Assembly: GCA_035235625.1 (NCBI GenBank)
Contig: CP141144.1
Location: 24,177,014-24,241,013 of the forward strand
DNA: 64,000 nt
DNA from: Saururus chinensis
Lineage: Eukaryota; Streptophyta; Magnoliopsida; Piperales; Saururaceae
Direction of reading: 5' to 3'
This document shows positions 45,649 through 59,500 of the stretch, piece after piece; positions within the stretch are counted from its first letter, which is position 1, and each line of letters opens with the position of its first letter. The translations under genes were made by a program, and so were the position numbers. Below the pieces are notes generated by a model, which saw only the letters and a list, made by a program, of their open reading frames with translations, had not been told where the DNA came from and ran no database searches.

Positions 45649-46117
45649 TTATAGGGTTGTGGATCTGCCACCACATTCCCTGGACCTTGTGGACCCCACT
45701 GACTCATCCCAAGCCAGACTAAGTAGTTCAAAATGGGTCAAGCCAACCTTGAACCAACAGATGCCAAACATGGGCTTGTAGGCCAGCTTCCAGCTTAGCT
45801 TTGAGGTTGACGCATCAAAGGTTTGAGCTTCAACTTCTAACCACAATGGCAGAAGTGCTTTGTACTTGAGTCCATGGATAGAGAGTCCCTGGAGCATTTT
45901 GGCAATTTCGCTACACATGTCCGCTACAAAGCTGGTTGGGACGAGGCCTTGGTGATGGTGCAATGTAGAGGCCGACGAGGAGGACTAGCAGCAGGTGGTA
46001 AAAGCCCTCTAGACGAAGAAGAACAGAAGGTCCACAACAAAGAAGGCGGTGGCAACTATAAAGGTAGTGATCCTTCTGGCAAAGGAGAATGACCTCTCTA
46101 AGGACAACAGAACCTAC
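45649..46117. other. Unrecognised possible gene fragment at the copia insertion site
   Basis: The composition is more balanced than in the surroundings, and both strands are open for about 70-105 codons. A minus-strand frame 45649-45963 includes LPLWLEVEAQTFDAS and ICWFKVGLTHFELLSLAWD. I do not recognise the family. The sequence is cut by the copia element and should continue after 52054, but the continuation is short and uninformative. Confidence 0.3.
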
Positions 46118-46783
46118 TGTTGGGGTTACTACAAAATATAGATTGCAGATTGAATACAAATTACAATTAACATGCAAATCATCACACATAAATATATTCA
46201 CAAATATATATATATATGTATATAAATTTAATACCAAAGAAAAGAGAAATTAATGAACCCGGTTCGAGGCGCGTTACACATTGTCCTTGAAACAGATACG
46301 CAGCCCTCCGTGCACAAGCATTCCAGAGTGTTCCGTTCCTGAGATACAACGAACCACATAGCCCGTTTGAAGTTGCACTTCCACTCAAACAAGCAGGATC
46401 TCAATCGGGGTAGACTCTATTGCTCAGCCACAGATTTCAATGTCAAAGAAAGAGGAAGAAAAGAGATTTCAAAATCTTTCTATGATAAGAAGAAAAAGAC
46501 TGGAAGAAGAGAGAGTCGTTCTATCTCTGTGTGTTCTTTGTTTTTCGTCTCGTCGTTTTGATAAGTATGAGATGGATCTTTACGAAGCCGAAATGGCTCT
46601 AATTAATACTCGTCGTGTAAATCATCGCGACTGATTCTTTTTTTTCAAAAATCCGTTAAGCCGTTCAATCGGGGCAACAACCGTTCAAACAGGGCGATCG
46701 ATCAGGTGACAATGCGATCGATTGGCTCAACACCAGAAAAGTCAAACAAAATTCTTGCTTTTATATCACGTCAGAAACCAACA
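46118..46783 (-). repeat. 3' LTR of the copia element
   Basis: 666 bp, closely matching 51379-52054. It contains an (AT)n tract near 46204-46222 and a cluster of CCGTTCAATCGG/GCGATCGATC motifs at 46661-46727. Confidence 0.95.
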
Positions 46784-49700
46784 ACCCCACCATGACATGA
46801 TATAAAACACATCCACAAACACAAATTTTTAATAAGACATATTAAAAGAAACACTGAGCAATAGTACTCCAAGTTTTCAGCGATAGGTACCTCGCGGGTT
46901 TGAACCTACACCTAGTTTGGTAAGCCGCCACTCTCACAAGTTCGAAGTGAACTAAGTCTTGAACTTGAACCTTAAAGCAAGAGTTTTGACAAACCTAACA
47001 GTTAGAGTAACTCCCTTTTCGAGATCATTCGGGGTAGCGCTTTACGGCCATGTGCCTTGTATCTATTCATGAGTTGCACGTTAGAGAACAAGCCCTCGTT
47101 CTCTTTAACTGCGACCTCAGTGGCACTCATATAGGTGACAGTCTCCAAGGGTAATATGCATAACAATACCCTGCTATATAAGCCTTGACTGCATTAAGAC
47201 TTTCGTCAACCTGTTCCATATGCATTAAGAGCACTCTCATCATAACACAGAAATGAGCATACTAATTTTAATAGTGCTCTCTCCAAGTCACGCATCAGCT
47301 TGTTTTTACCCATTGAATCTTCGTAGTGGGATCTCCACGCAGAGAGATTGGGTTGCTACTAACGATGACTTAATCATAGGCTTTCAGCCCCATTCCCCTA
47401 GATGAGTTAAGGATTTGCCCTGCTGACAACCCTTTTGTAAACGAATCAACCAAATTCTCCGCTGATCGTATAAAACTTAAGGTAATGACTCCTGAGGTAG
47501 TCAACTTGTGCAAGATTTTATACCTTAGTTCAATGTGCCTGGAGGACCTTTTATTATAATTCTTACTCTTAACCTTAACAAGAGCTGGCTGGCTATCACA
47601 GTGAATCAATATTCCAGGAATTGGCTTATTCAACCAGGGTATATCTATAAGAAGATCCCTAAGCCATTCCACTAGTTTTATCAAGAGCTACCAACTCTGC
47701 ATCCATGGTAGACCTTGTTATCATTGTTTGTTTAGAAGATTTCTATGCAACCTCCCCACCACATAGTGCAAACACATAACCACTAGTAGCCTTGGTTTCA
47801 TCAGAATCTAATATCTAATTTGCATCACTGTATCCTTCTAATACAGCAGGGAACCCGGAAAAATGTAAACCGTGGTTTACACTTCCCCTCAAATATCTAA
47901 AAACTCTCTCAATGGCAGTCTAATGAGATTCGTTAGGGCTCTTAGTATATCTACTTAGTCTTCCCACAGCATAGGATATATCTGGTCTACTGTAGTTAGC
48001 CAGATAACTCAAACTTCCTATTAGCTGTGAATATCTAAGTTGTGATACACTTTCCCCACAATTTTTCTTAAGTCTTACACTTGCATCATATGGCGTATTG
48101 ACAGGTTTTCTATCGAAGTATCCATACTTTTTTAGAATTTTCTCCACATAGTGTGATTGACTCACAACTATTCCTTGAGAAGTCCTATCAATCTTCAAGC
48201 CCAATATAACCTTGGCAAGACCTAAGTCTTTCATATCAAAATTCTCATTAAGGAAGCCCTTAACCTTATTGATATGATCCACATTATCACCAAACAATAA
48301 AATATCATCCACATACAAACATAGCATTACATAAGAGTGATCAAATGACTTCCAATACAAACATTTATCAGAAGTACAAACAACAAAGTTATGAGAAAGA
48401 AGAACTTCATCAAACTTTTGATGCTATTGTTTAGGAGCCTGTTTTAAACCATAGAGAGATCTTACTAACTTACATACTTTTCTTTCTTGACCAGGAACTA
48501 CAAAACCTTCAAGCTGCTCCATATAAATTTCCTCCTCTAATTCACCATTTAAAAATGTTGTCTTGACATACATTTGATGAATTTTGAGGTTATAATGAGC
48601 TACCAATGCAAGAAGCACTCGAATTGTAGTTATCATGGACACAGGAAAATATGTGTCAAAGAAATCTTGACCTTCCTTTTGACTATATCCTTTAGCTACT
48701 AGTCTAGTTTTGTACTTTTCAATGGGTCCATCAGGATAATATTTTCTTTTGAATATCCACTTGTATCTAATTGGTTTAAACCCTGGAGGTAGATTCATTA
48801 GAACCCACATCCCATGTGCAAGTATTGAATCCATCTCACTCTGTACCGCTTCCTTCCATAAAGGAGCTTCACTAGACGACATAGCTTCATTAAAAGTCAA
48901 AGGATCCTCATTCCCCACCATGAAAATATAGAAGTCATCCCCAAAGTTCTTATCTATCCTAGTTCTCTTAGATCTCCTAACATCCACATTAGTTCTTGAA
49001 TCTTCCATTCTAGGAGTTGAAAATGTTGAAACATCTTCTGTATGCACTACAGCCTTATTCTTTTCCTTCATAGGAAATACATTCTCAAAGAATGTTGCAT
49101 CATCGGACTCCTTAATAATATTAGGAGCATAATCCTGCCTATCAGACCTAATTACTAAAAACCGATAAGCTCTGCTATTTTGTGCATAACCAATGAACAC
49201 TGCATCATAAGTTTTAGAACCAAGCTTGTCCATCTTCACATTTGGGATTTTAACTTTAGCAAGACATCCCCAAACCTTAATGAACTTTAAACTTGGTTTT
49301 CTTCCTTTTCATAAGGGGTTACATTTTGTCCTTTATGAGGCACACAGTTTAAGATTATACATGCTGAAAGAATTGCTTCTCCCCATAGATTTTTAGGTAA
49401 ACCCGAAGAGGAAAGCATAGAATTTATCATATTATAAAAGTTCTATTCTTTCTTTCAGCCACACCATTAGATTGAGGAGAGTAAGGGGCTGCGGTTTCAT
49501 GTATTATTCCTTAATCTTCACAAAATTTGCAAAATTCAATAGAATAATACTCCCCACCACGATCAGACCTTAGTCTTTTGATCCGCCTCTCAATTTGATT
49601 TTCAACCTCCATCTTATAAACCTTAAACTTCTCAAAAGCCTCATCTTTAGACTTAAGTAAGTATACATTACAAAATTTTGAGTAATCATCAATAAAAGTA

Positions 49701-51378
49701 ATGAAATATCTCATACCACCCCTAGTCAATAATCCATTCAACTCACAAATATCATAGTGAATTAAATCAAGCAAGCATGTAGATCTATCAATAGATTTAT
49801 ATGGTTTCGTAGGTTGTTTTGCTTGAACACAAACTTCACATTTATCAAGAGATTCAACATGCAACTTAGGAATCAAATCAAGATTCATTATTCTCTTAAT
49901 AATTTGAAAATTCACATGTCCTTGCCTCATATGCCACATATCAAAAGAATCAACATGACAAATTAAAGAGTCATCTACTTGAAATAAAGAGTTATTATAA
50001 GAAACCAAATTTAATTTAAAGAGACCATCACACGCATAGCCTTTACCAACAAAAGTACAATGTCTAGTTATTACAACTTTATACAAAAGTACCATGTCTA
50101 GTTATTACAACTTTATTTGACTCAAACACTAATTTATATCCTTCACTAATAAGAAGCACTCCACTAACAAGGTTCTTCCTCACACTTGACATGTGCAACA
50201 CATTATGGAGAGTTAAGGTGTTCCCTGATATAAACTGGATGTCCACACTTCCAACTCCATGAACTCTAGCCATAGAAGAGTTCCCCATTGTCACTGTCCT
50301 ATCTTTTACTTCCTAATAGAAAGAAAAAGAAGAAACATTAACACCGATGTAAATAGTTACTCTTGTATCAACCTACCAATCAGTAGGTTCACATGCCAAG
50401 TTAATTTCAGAATTAGTTACTACTAACCTGTCATCTGAAATAACCACATTAGCCTGAGCAGAAGATGCAGCCCCACCATGACTCTGGTCCTAGCCTTTCT
50501 TCTCCTTGCACTTGTTTGCAAAATGTCCAGGTTTCCCACAGACCCAGCAAACTTTCAACTTCTTGTCCTTTTGGATATTTGAACCAGGTTTGAGAGGCTG
50601 ATTTTTGAACTTCTTGTTCTTCTTCTTGTTACCAAAAAACTTGGGTTTCCCTTCCACAACATTAGCTTGAGCACTCTCATTGGCCACAGAAGACGTACCT
50701 TGCAAGACTTTCATCTTACCCATGCGCTTCTCTTCAATTTGCATGGCCACTATCAATTCATCAACGGACATGGCGTCCCTTTTGTGCTTCAAGGTAATTT
50801 GAAAATCATGCCATGAGGGTGGTAGTTTGTCGATAAGAGCAGAAACTTGGAGCCTCTCGTCAACGGGAATTCATTTCCCAATGATCTTAGCTACCAAATT
50901 CTGTATTTCAACTACCTGGTCTCTAACAGATTTGTTATCAACCATCTTATAGTCAAAATATTCTCCCACAACATATTTTTCTTCCCCTTCATGCTCTTTT
51001 CCAAATTTTTTATCAAGGGTATCCCATAATTCTTTGGCAGTTTTAGTGTTCACATGTAAATCATACAGTTCATTGCTCAAAATACTAAGAATTTGACCAT
51101 GGCATAGTTCATCATCTTGTTTGAATTTCTCACTATCATGAGTCTTATCAATTCCAATTTCAGAAGAACTTGCAGTCTTATCAGATTCAGAAGAAACAGT
51201 CTTATCAGCAATAGCATCAGAAACCACATAGAATATGTTTAACTGTGTCAGCCAAAACTTTATTTTTGTCTGCCATCTCATGAAATTTTTTCCATCAAAC
51301 TTCTCAAGTTTTAAAGATTTGTCAACACCCATAATTGCAATATTCAATCAACACAATCAAACGTATCTGTTTCAAGAT

Positions 51379-51460
51379 TGTTGGGGTTACTACAAAATAT
51401 AGATTGCAGATTAAATACAGATTACAATTAACATGCAAATCATCACACATAAATATATTC

Positions 51461-51500
<40 letters not shown>

Positions 51501-52054
51501 CCAGAGAAAAGAGAAATTAATGAACCCGGTTTGAGGCGCGTTACACGTTGTCCTTGAAACAGATACGCCGCCCTCCGTGCACAAGCATTCCAGAGCTTTT
51601 CGTTCCTGAGATACAACGAACCACACAGCCCGTTTGAAGTTGCACTTCCACTCAAACAGGGAGGATCTCAATCAGGGTAGACTTTATTGCTCAGCCACAG
51701 TTTTCAATGTCAAAGACAGAGGAAGAAAAGAGATTTCAAAATCTTTCTATGATAAGAAGAAAAAGACTAAAAAAAGAGAGAGTCATTCTGTCTATGTGTG
51801 TTCTTTGTTTTTCGTCTCGTCGTTTTGATAAGTATGAGATGGATCTTTATGAAGCCGAAACGGCTCAAATTAATACCCGTCGCGTAAATCATCGCGACTG
51901 ATTCTTTTTTTTTCTTCAAAAATCCGTTAAGCCGTTCGATCGGGGCAACAACCATTCGAACGGGGCTATCGATTGGGTGATAGGGCAATCAATCAGCTCA
52001 ACACCAGAAAAGTCAAACAAAATTCCTACTTTTATATCACGTCAGAAACCAACA
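51379..52054 (-). repeat. 5' LTR of the copia element
   Basis: 676 bp. The (AT)n tract (51467-51496) is longer than in the partner LTR. The motif cluster at 51931-52000 includes GCCGTTCGATCGGGG and ATTCGAACGGGG. Confidence 0.95.
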
Positions 52055-53320
52055 CCTGCATCCTTGCCTTCATAATATACTATACAAAACTTAAGAAACT
52101 GGGGTACTTCTCGCTAAAGAGGGTGATGAGGCCAAAGAGGAAGAACGAGGAGCATGCTCGAGTGCAATGACGAAACTATAACTAGAATGAGTGACAAAAT
52201 TCAATATCATGAAAAGGAGTGATGTCATCAGTTAAACTGACGAAATGCTTGCATTTAGTTTCGTCATTTGCAAGGATGAAACTTCATTTTCGTTACTCCA
52301 ATGGACAAAACTAAACAAATTATTAGAAACAAATGCACAAGCACCAGTGTTAGTCAAAAGACCATTCTGATAAATACTTTTTTCTCTTTGAGACTGTAAT
52401 AAATATTTTTTAATAATATTGTTTAAATAAATTTCCCTCCAATTCTTTGATTCTTCACAAGATTAGCATCAAAATCCACTTAATTCCCGTTGAAATATTT
52501 TAATCACTTCAAAGGTACTTTAGGAATCGACTTCCAATTGATAGAGAGGCTTTTCTTTATAGTGGGGAAGTTTTTCAAAGTGATATAAGATAAATTTTCA
52601 AGTGTACCTATATTTCAACACGCTATCTCTTCTTACAAGATGTCGAATGAAATGCCAAAAATTTGCATTCTTAGTCCTCGAATCACTTAAACATCATCTT
52701 AAAATTTCTTGGATGCCATCGGAATTTAATTCTTACCTCTACTTTTTTGTTTTTATTTTAACATTTCTTCACTCAAAACAAGTGAACTCTTAAAAACATT
52801 ATCCTCGACCTATCTCATGCATAAAAAGCCTAGTGAATCGAATCTAAAAGCAATTAAAACTTCCAGGTCTCACATTTCTTCCCCGTTGCCTTCCTCTATT
52901 CCTTGTACTTCCTCGACGCCTGGCAACACAATGACAAACTGCACTTTCTGCCGCTGCCTCCCCTGCCAGGACTACCTCACCCACTGGAGGCACCTCTAGC
53001 TGATCCTAGCTCTTGCGATGCCATTGTTGTGCCATGACTGCCTCACCTACTGGAAGCGCTTCTAGCTGATCCCAGCTCTTGCAATGCCATTGTACCCAAC
53101 CAAGGGCCATGAATCCCTCTGGCCAGACCTCACGCATGTTTAGTTATCTTGGAAAATTTTGACTTGATGTCAACGGTCTGGGACTAATGGGTCACTAGGC
53201 TAAGATGCTTATCGCTCTTTAACCCCAAAAGAATTAACTATTCAGCTGTGTGATACATCTGAAAATGACTTTCGGATGTAAGCAATTATTAATTACCTCA
53301 GTTTAACATATCAAAGCAAG
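52055..53320. other. Intergenic DNA between copia element and RBR 3' end
   Basis: AT-rich, with no gene recognised. It contains one 67-bp imperfect tandem duplication (52967-53095). The region approaching 53320 lies just beyond the probable RBR poly(A) site. Confidence 0.5.
52967..53095. repeat. 67-bp tandem duplication
   Basis: Two diverged units share CTCACC(C/T)ACTGGA, TTCTAGCTGATCC and AGCTCTTGC(G/A)ATGCCATTGT. Confidence 0.7.
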
Positions 53321-53343
53321 AGGGCAAAAACAAAGATTTTTTC

Positions 53344-53349
53344 TTTATT
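53344..53349 (-). promoter_or_regulatory. Poly(A) signal of RBR
   Basis: AATAAA on the minus strand, about 153 bp past the RBR stop codon. This is the usual position for a plant near-upstream element; cleavage is expected 10-30 bp further, near 53320-53335. Confidence 0.6.
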
Positions 53350-53501
53350 AGAATGATTTTATACAGGCTTACATAATAAACAACTGGAGCACCTGATACG
53401 TATATTACACGGACGGAACTACACAGGAACCCAGAGAGGGCATGACACCCCAGCCCACCCCACTTACTGGGAATTTCTCATGATGTCATAATACATGCGA
53501 C

Positions 53502-56500
53502 TCATACAGCACGTCCATTCTGAGGGTAGAGACTGCTTGCCACCATGGAATCACTAACCAAGCCCACGTCAAAATTAAGTTTCACGTTCACCTTCCGGTC
53601 ACTAAATAGAATCCACCACCAACAAATGAGATGAATAAAAACAGCAAAAGCAAAGAGGGTAAGAAAACAGAAACAGGATCCTACAAAATATCAACCAAAC
53701 CAAACTGTATTGTCTTTAAAGCATTTCCTTATAGTAATACCTATTCAAACGATTATTGATAACCGAAAGATCCTTTGATGGGCTCTGATATGCATGCGTG
53801 CTCTCCCCTACACATGCATAGTAACTCTTGGAGCTAGGAGAAATCAAAGCATCAACCTATATAAACACCAGTACAGCAGCCACAATTACAGAAGTTGTCC
53901 AGAAAAGCCAACCAAACTAATCAATCAAACTGCTATTTCCCAATTAGATGAGATCAATTGGCAAGCCAGTAAATTGTTATACGAGGGAAAACAAAACTGA
54001 TGTATCTGGGCAGTAGAATTCGAAGGTAACAAATCATGTCAATAGGACATAATCGGTACTTGAGCAAACATGTTCTCTACTTAAGATAATTTTGTGTTTA
54101 TGGCTATCCATAACAAGATTTTGAACTGATCCTTGCCTCAGGAGAGGAGAATATTCAACGTCTTTGCACTAGTGACACGCTGGCAGGAATCAGTTATACT
54201 TCCAGCCTTCCAGAAAAACAAGACAGGGTATAACGTCAGCCAATCTCCTATGCATCTTAATTGAGTAGTGCAATTAGAAATTACTCAGTCTTTCCTAGAT
54301 TAGAATTATTTATTAATGGTAGATTCCTAATAGTACTTTAATTCCTAATTTAGATTTACTTCTAATTGGATAAAGGTTTGAAGCCTATAAATTGTGAATA
54401 CTACATACTCATCAATTAAGCAATGAGAATTCGGAAGTTAATGCTAGTTAATTAGTCTCTTTCTCTCTATCTCCTAATCTCTCCCCTTTCCCCTACTTAC
54501 AGCCCCTTGTAGCCAATTAGCAACAACATACATACACCCATGGTTTAACTTCATATCCCACCTCCAGTTTACCATTTTGCAGATACCCCTCTTCATTTTC
54601 TTACTACGTTCCAAAATATTTGTCGAGCTAAAAACCATATAAACTTTTAACACTATTAGTCCTTATAATAATTACATAATATCCATCTAGAAAAATTCCC
54701 CCCTGCAAATACCTCCCCGTCTTTTTTTCTAATTGCATGTTGCCCTCAATTTGAAAACTTTACCTTTATTTTTTTCATTTTTGAGTTCCTTTCCTTTTGC
54801 AAGTTACAGCAAATTCCTTTCAGACAAAGTACTCATTGAATCCACACTTATTCTACCAAATATTAAAGTAAACTTGTAAAAAGTTACAAACATAACAGTT
54901 ATTCCCGATTTTTTATAGACGTTCAGTCTATACCTAATAATACTAGGGATAGTCATTATGATAGAAAATAGAGAGACAATTAAAAAACACCCCAAAAAAT
55001 TCTCAACTAATTTTATATGGTCTCCTTTATTTTAGACCATAATAAACTATATAACACTAAATTTAGAAAAGACACAATAATTAGAAAAAAATTAATATGC
55101 ACCGGGTGCATAGGCATGCGTCGGATCATATCCAAGCCCGTCTGTCTCATGAATAAGAGACACTGCACAATAAAAAATCAGGTGGCGGTGATGTGTCTGG
55201 AATGTGTGTGCACCAGGCTCATACTAACAAGCCTCTAATATTTATCACTAGACAATGCTTACATAATTTGAGAAGGATAAACTTGCCAGGGATACAATGA
55301 AATATCTGGTCATTTGCAAAATCTGCAAAATTTTAAACTAGAGGAATAATATGCAATTAGATTAAATTACAGGAGGTAGAAAAAAAACCCTTCATTTGGC
55401 ACTGCAGACTTGCAGTTAACCATAAATGATTACCCTTGAGCAAAAACGTTAAGAGAGTCATTTGCAAAAACAAAAGAAACGAAAGCTGGGAATCTATTAA
55501 ATGGAAAATAAGAGAGGTGTATATGCAATTGACAAATCATAACTGTTATATGCCAAAGAAAAAAAATTTCAGCATTACCTTTGATGATCGCAATGGAGAA
55601 ACATATACATTATGTGAGGCAGAAACTTTCTTGGGAGACATATCAGGAAGGCTAGGAAACGGTGATAACCTGGGAGACTCTGGACACTGGCCTATAGTAT
55701 GAACAAACAAGTCAGAAGAATATTGATCCACATTTTGCTTGAAAGAATGTAGAAAAGAACTAATGGAAAAGAGAAGTAGTGAAACTGTTAACATCATAAT
55801 TTTTACCCTCAGGAGCTCTAATAGTTCTAAGAGTTGCTGAAGCAGGCCCCAGCTCCACCAAGAGAGGCTTTACAGCAGGAATAAAAATCTCGTTGTAGAA
55901 TGTAATAATGTCAACATGATCCTGACCAGTTTTCTGTGTCCCACAAGAAAGAAACCCTCAGCAGTAGATGTGTGAATTACTAACAGTAACACCAGAAGAG
56001 CAGCAAGCCAATGGAATTTTACCCCATTACGATTTGAAGATGACCAATCCACAAAGACGCTGCGAAAAACTTGAGGTTTGCAATGTGGTTGCTTTCGGTA
56101 ATTGCAGATGATCTCCCTAAATGTCAGTTTCAGTTCTGAAATCTGAAACCGCAGAAACAAACTCAGAACAGGAAAGATTTATGTGTAAATGCAAGCAAAT
56201 TATACATGTCTGAAAGTTTTTTTGGCATGCACCTTTGCAACCCCATAGATGCTACAGAGAATAAGTTGATCAATGTGGCGATTGAAAAAAAGAGATGTCC
56301 GCTGATTAAGGATTTGTTGCATAAAAGAATAAACATTCTCTAATACTTGCTGAGATAATTGTAATCTTTCACACAGGCATTTTATTCTAATAGCAGCTAA
56401 CTTGACAATCTGCAAGATAGAAAGAAGGAAATAAAATCCTAAGGCATTATTGCATGAATAGTGCAGAAAATTACAACAGCAATAAAATAACCATAACAAA

Positions 56501-59500
56501 GTTACCTTGCTAAAGAAAACCTGGATTCCAGTTTCTGCAAATGTCTCTCCCCCACCTGCTGGACTGAGACGTGTGGGACTAGAAACAATGATACACAACT
56601 TTTAAGTTATCACGATCAATCATAGAAAGACAACAATTCTCAAACGTGAAAATTTTGCCACAAGTTGTATACAGCTCAAATTTCTTACCTTGCAAAAGCT
56701 GATTGTAATGGCGGAGGTAATTTTGACTTAGGAGTGCTAAAAGTTGGTAAGCTGTCTTTAACTGGAGATGCAAAGGCTCGATGGTCCTTCCCCGGTGAAG
56801 TAAATGAGTTATGCTCGACCAAAACACTCTTATGATTGCTGCTTACCCTCTTTGGAGACTCAACCTCCCCATTCTGATCTGCAGAAGACAGATCACAATA
56901 AAGATATATGTTAGACAGAAAATAAAGGCATTAGGTAGTAACACTAAACACTAAATATAATTATCCAAAAACTTCATGTGGGAAAAGTAAAGCACCTGAA
57001 GAAACCTCATTCCTTGTCAGACGAGGCGGCGAAGTTGGCAAGGCTAAATTGGAAACATTGTGCAGAATTGCAATTGAATCAAGTGAGGGCATTGGTTCTG
57101 CCAATAACCCCATACGATTTATCTCTGCAGCAAGAGCTCGCCTTGCAACAATTAATGAATTATACATTGAGGAACCTTTCTCCCATGCCATACTCTCTAG
57201 CAATCTCTCCTCCAACGAGTTAAGGTGTCTTTTCAACTCTCTTGGTAGACTATCTTCGTGTCTGACAAAACTCTCAATCACCTTACTCAAATCAAAAGCA
57301 GTAATACCAGTTCTTTCCAAAACAGCAGGAAACAACATTGTAGTTGTCTTGTGAGTAGCTAAAACCAGTTCTGCTGAACAAGCTAACATGCACCTGTGAA
57401 ACCTCTCATTGGATAATAACGAGGTCAGGTTACTGCCGTGCAATATACGAGATTCAGCCCTACACATAGCCTCCAAAACCCGATAGTACAATTTTAAAGC
57501 CTCCCTTCTCCGCTGTTCTGCCCATACGCTGTCCATCATGTTTGCATTCTGCACTCTTCCAGCTACACCCAATCCTCCATGAGTACCGGGGAAAATTGCT
57601 TCCATTATAACATGGGCTCTGTGCATTACATCACGCCTTACATCATTGTCACATGAAGAGAAGTAGCGCTCAAGTTCTTCTGAGGGTTTGGAACCAAGTG
57701 GAGAAATGACACTACGAAGCCATTTTGCAGTGGCCATTGCCGTACTTACAGGTGTAGAGGACAGTTTTAAGTTGGTTTCTTCAACATTGCCATTTGTCGG
57801 TGACACTACACAAGAACGCATGGGACCCAAAGGACTTGTGACCGTCTTGGCTGGAGATTCTATTGCATCAAAGTGCCGCTGCAAACACCAAATAAAAGTA
57901 TCAGAACTGGAAGTTTTTTCCTTTCATTCACAACTGACCACCGCCACATTCTAAGTAGTTGGATAGATTTCTTTAAAATATATAAATTTTCCTACAGAAC
58001 TAAAAGAAACTAAACACAGTACCTTAGTGCCAGAGAGGTTCATGCAACCTCCAGATAAGCTTCCAGTCCCAAGCAAACTGTCTTCATCATTAACAAACAT
58101 GCGTTCATCTAATTCACCATTGTCATAAATGGCAGCATCATAGTGTTTCTCCAAAATAAGTAAGCTTGATGACAAAGATTCATCCTCCAGTAAACCGTCA
58201 AAGTATATCAAGCCATCTACAATAAAACAAGTAAATTCTTCAATAACTGATTGCAGATTTCTGGGAGTTAAAACTCTAACCATATTGTAATCAAAATCAT
58301 ATAATAACTGTAATAAAAGTGCCGAGCTAACCTGTGTCAATATTGTTCAGATTGTCAGCTTTACAATCTGAAGCCAAGCAAGGTTTTTTCTTCAGAATAT
58401 TTACTATCAATTTATTTATTGTGTCCATTATGCCCCTCATTTCATCACTGGAAGTCTGATAGATATTACAAAGTGATGCAATGATGTCCACGCCTTTTCC
58501 AGATTTTGTAGCTGTGTCATATTACAAAGCATGAATACAATTAAGAAACTAACAGAAAGAAATTATTGAAAACCCATAATTAAAGTACCCGATGCTCATG
58601 TACAAACTATTAATGGGTACATAATAAAAATAGTGGTTGAACAATTCACATGGGTGAAGACTTTTTATTAAAATTTACATAGGTAGGATTGTGTGGGGTT
58701 GATTTGCAGATCAATCGGCCAATAAAATATGTATCAGAGGATCATAAAGGTATTATTGTTACATCTGCCCATAAACCCCACACAACCTTACTTAATGAAC
58801 ATTCCAACCAAAGGCACTTACCAATATGCTTTGTTCAACTACTCCTATTTTCTGAGTAAATTCTCTAGTTCCATGATCAAGAGAATTAATTACTGGCAGT
58901 GAAGATAATAATTACCAAGAAGAGGGCAATCGTTAATGGAAAATTTCCTATAGTGAATGGGAACGTGTAGAATCAGGATTCCCTATCATGAAATAAAAGA
59001 AATAGTAAGATCCCCTAAAAAAGTGGAATAGTGCTATAAGCAAACAAAAGTATGAAAAATAAACTAACCAATATTGAAACTAATCCATTTGTGCAGGTTA
59101 CAAGATCCTTGAACCGGCCAAATGCATGTATCCGAAGCAATAAGAACAACAGCCAACCAAATCGATGGTAATCAGACACATAGCCTGAATTCTGGGTAAC
59201 CATTCTCTCTTTTTCGTCATTTGCATCAGTTGCCAAGAAAAATTGCCCATACGCGCGTTTGTAGTAACTGGTGGCCACAGTGAGACACCAAAAGAACATA
59301 CATAAACTTCTTACATACTTCAAGTTCAGTTTTGAAATAGCACTATATTTAGTAAAATATATGAACAAGACCTGATGTATACATATATGTGGCAGAAGGG
59401 AAACATCTTGAATTAATTTTTACTAATAAGAAGCAACTAGTACTAGCCCACGATATAACCTTCTACAAGAAGGAGAACATTTCTCTAAATTCACTCAAAG

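Larger units (their letters stand above)
46118..52054 (-). mobile_element. Ty1/copia retrotransposon, full-length but broken
   Basis: Both LTRs are present (46118-46783 and 51379-52054), each starting TGTTGGGG and ending AACA. The flanks CCTAC (46113-46117) and CCTGC (52055-52059) are a 5-bp target duplication with one change. A purine-rich tract (CATGGTGGGGT, minus) directly precedes the 3' LTR. On the minus strand the order is gag (50871-51347, LEKFDGKNFMRWQ), zinc knuckle (CWVCGKPGHFANKC near 50530), GAG-pre-integrase (LDLWH-like DMWHMRQGH near 49940), integrase (49511-50095), RT (48424-49239, including KVCKLVRSLYGLKQAP) and RT end plus RNase H (47370-48360, YVDDILLFG), the normal copia order. 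LTRs are about 95% alike by eye, suggesting an age of roughly one to three million years at usual plant rates. The coding region is interrupted at several points. Confidence 0.95.

Noticed and set aside
54130-54560. Solo LTR in RBR intron 16
   Set aside because: A TATA box and leader-like sequence are present, but TG/CA ends with a target duplication could not be fixed; kept only as a remark on the intron.
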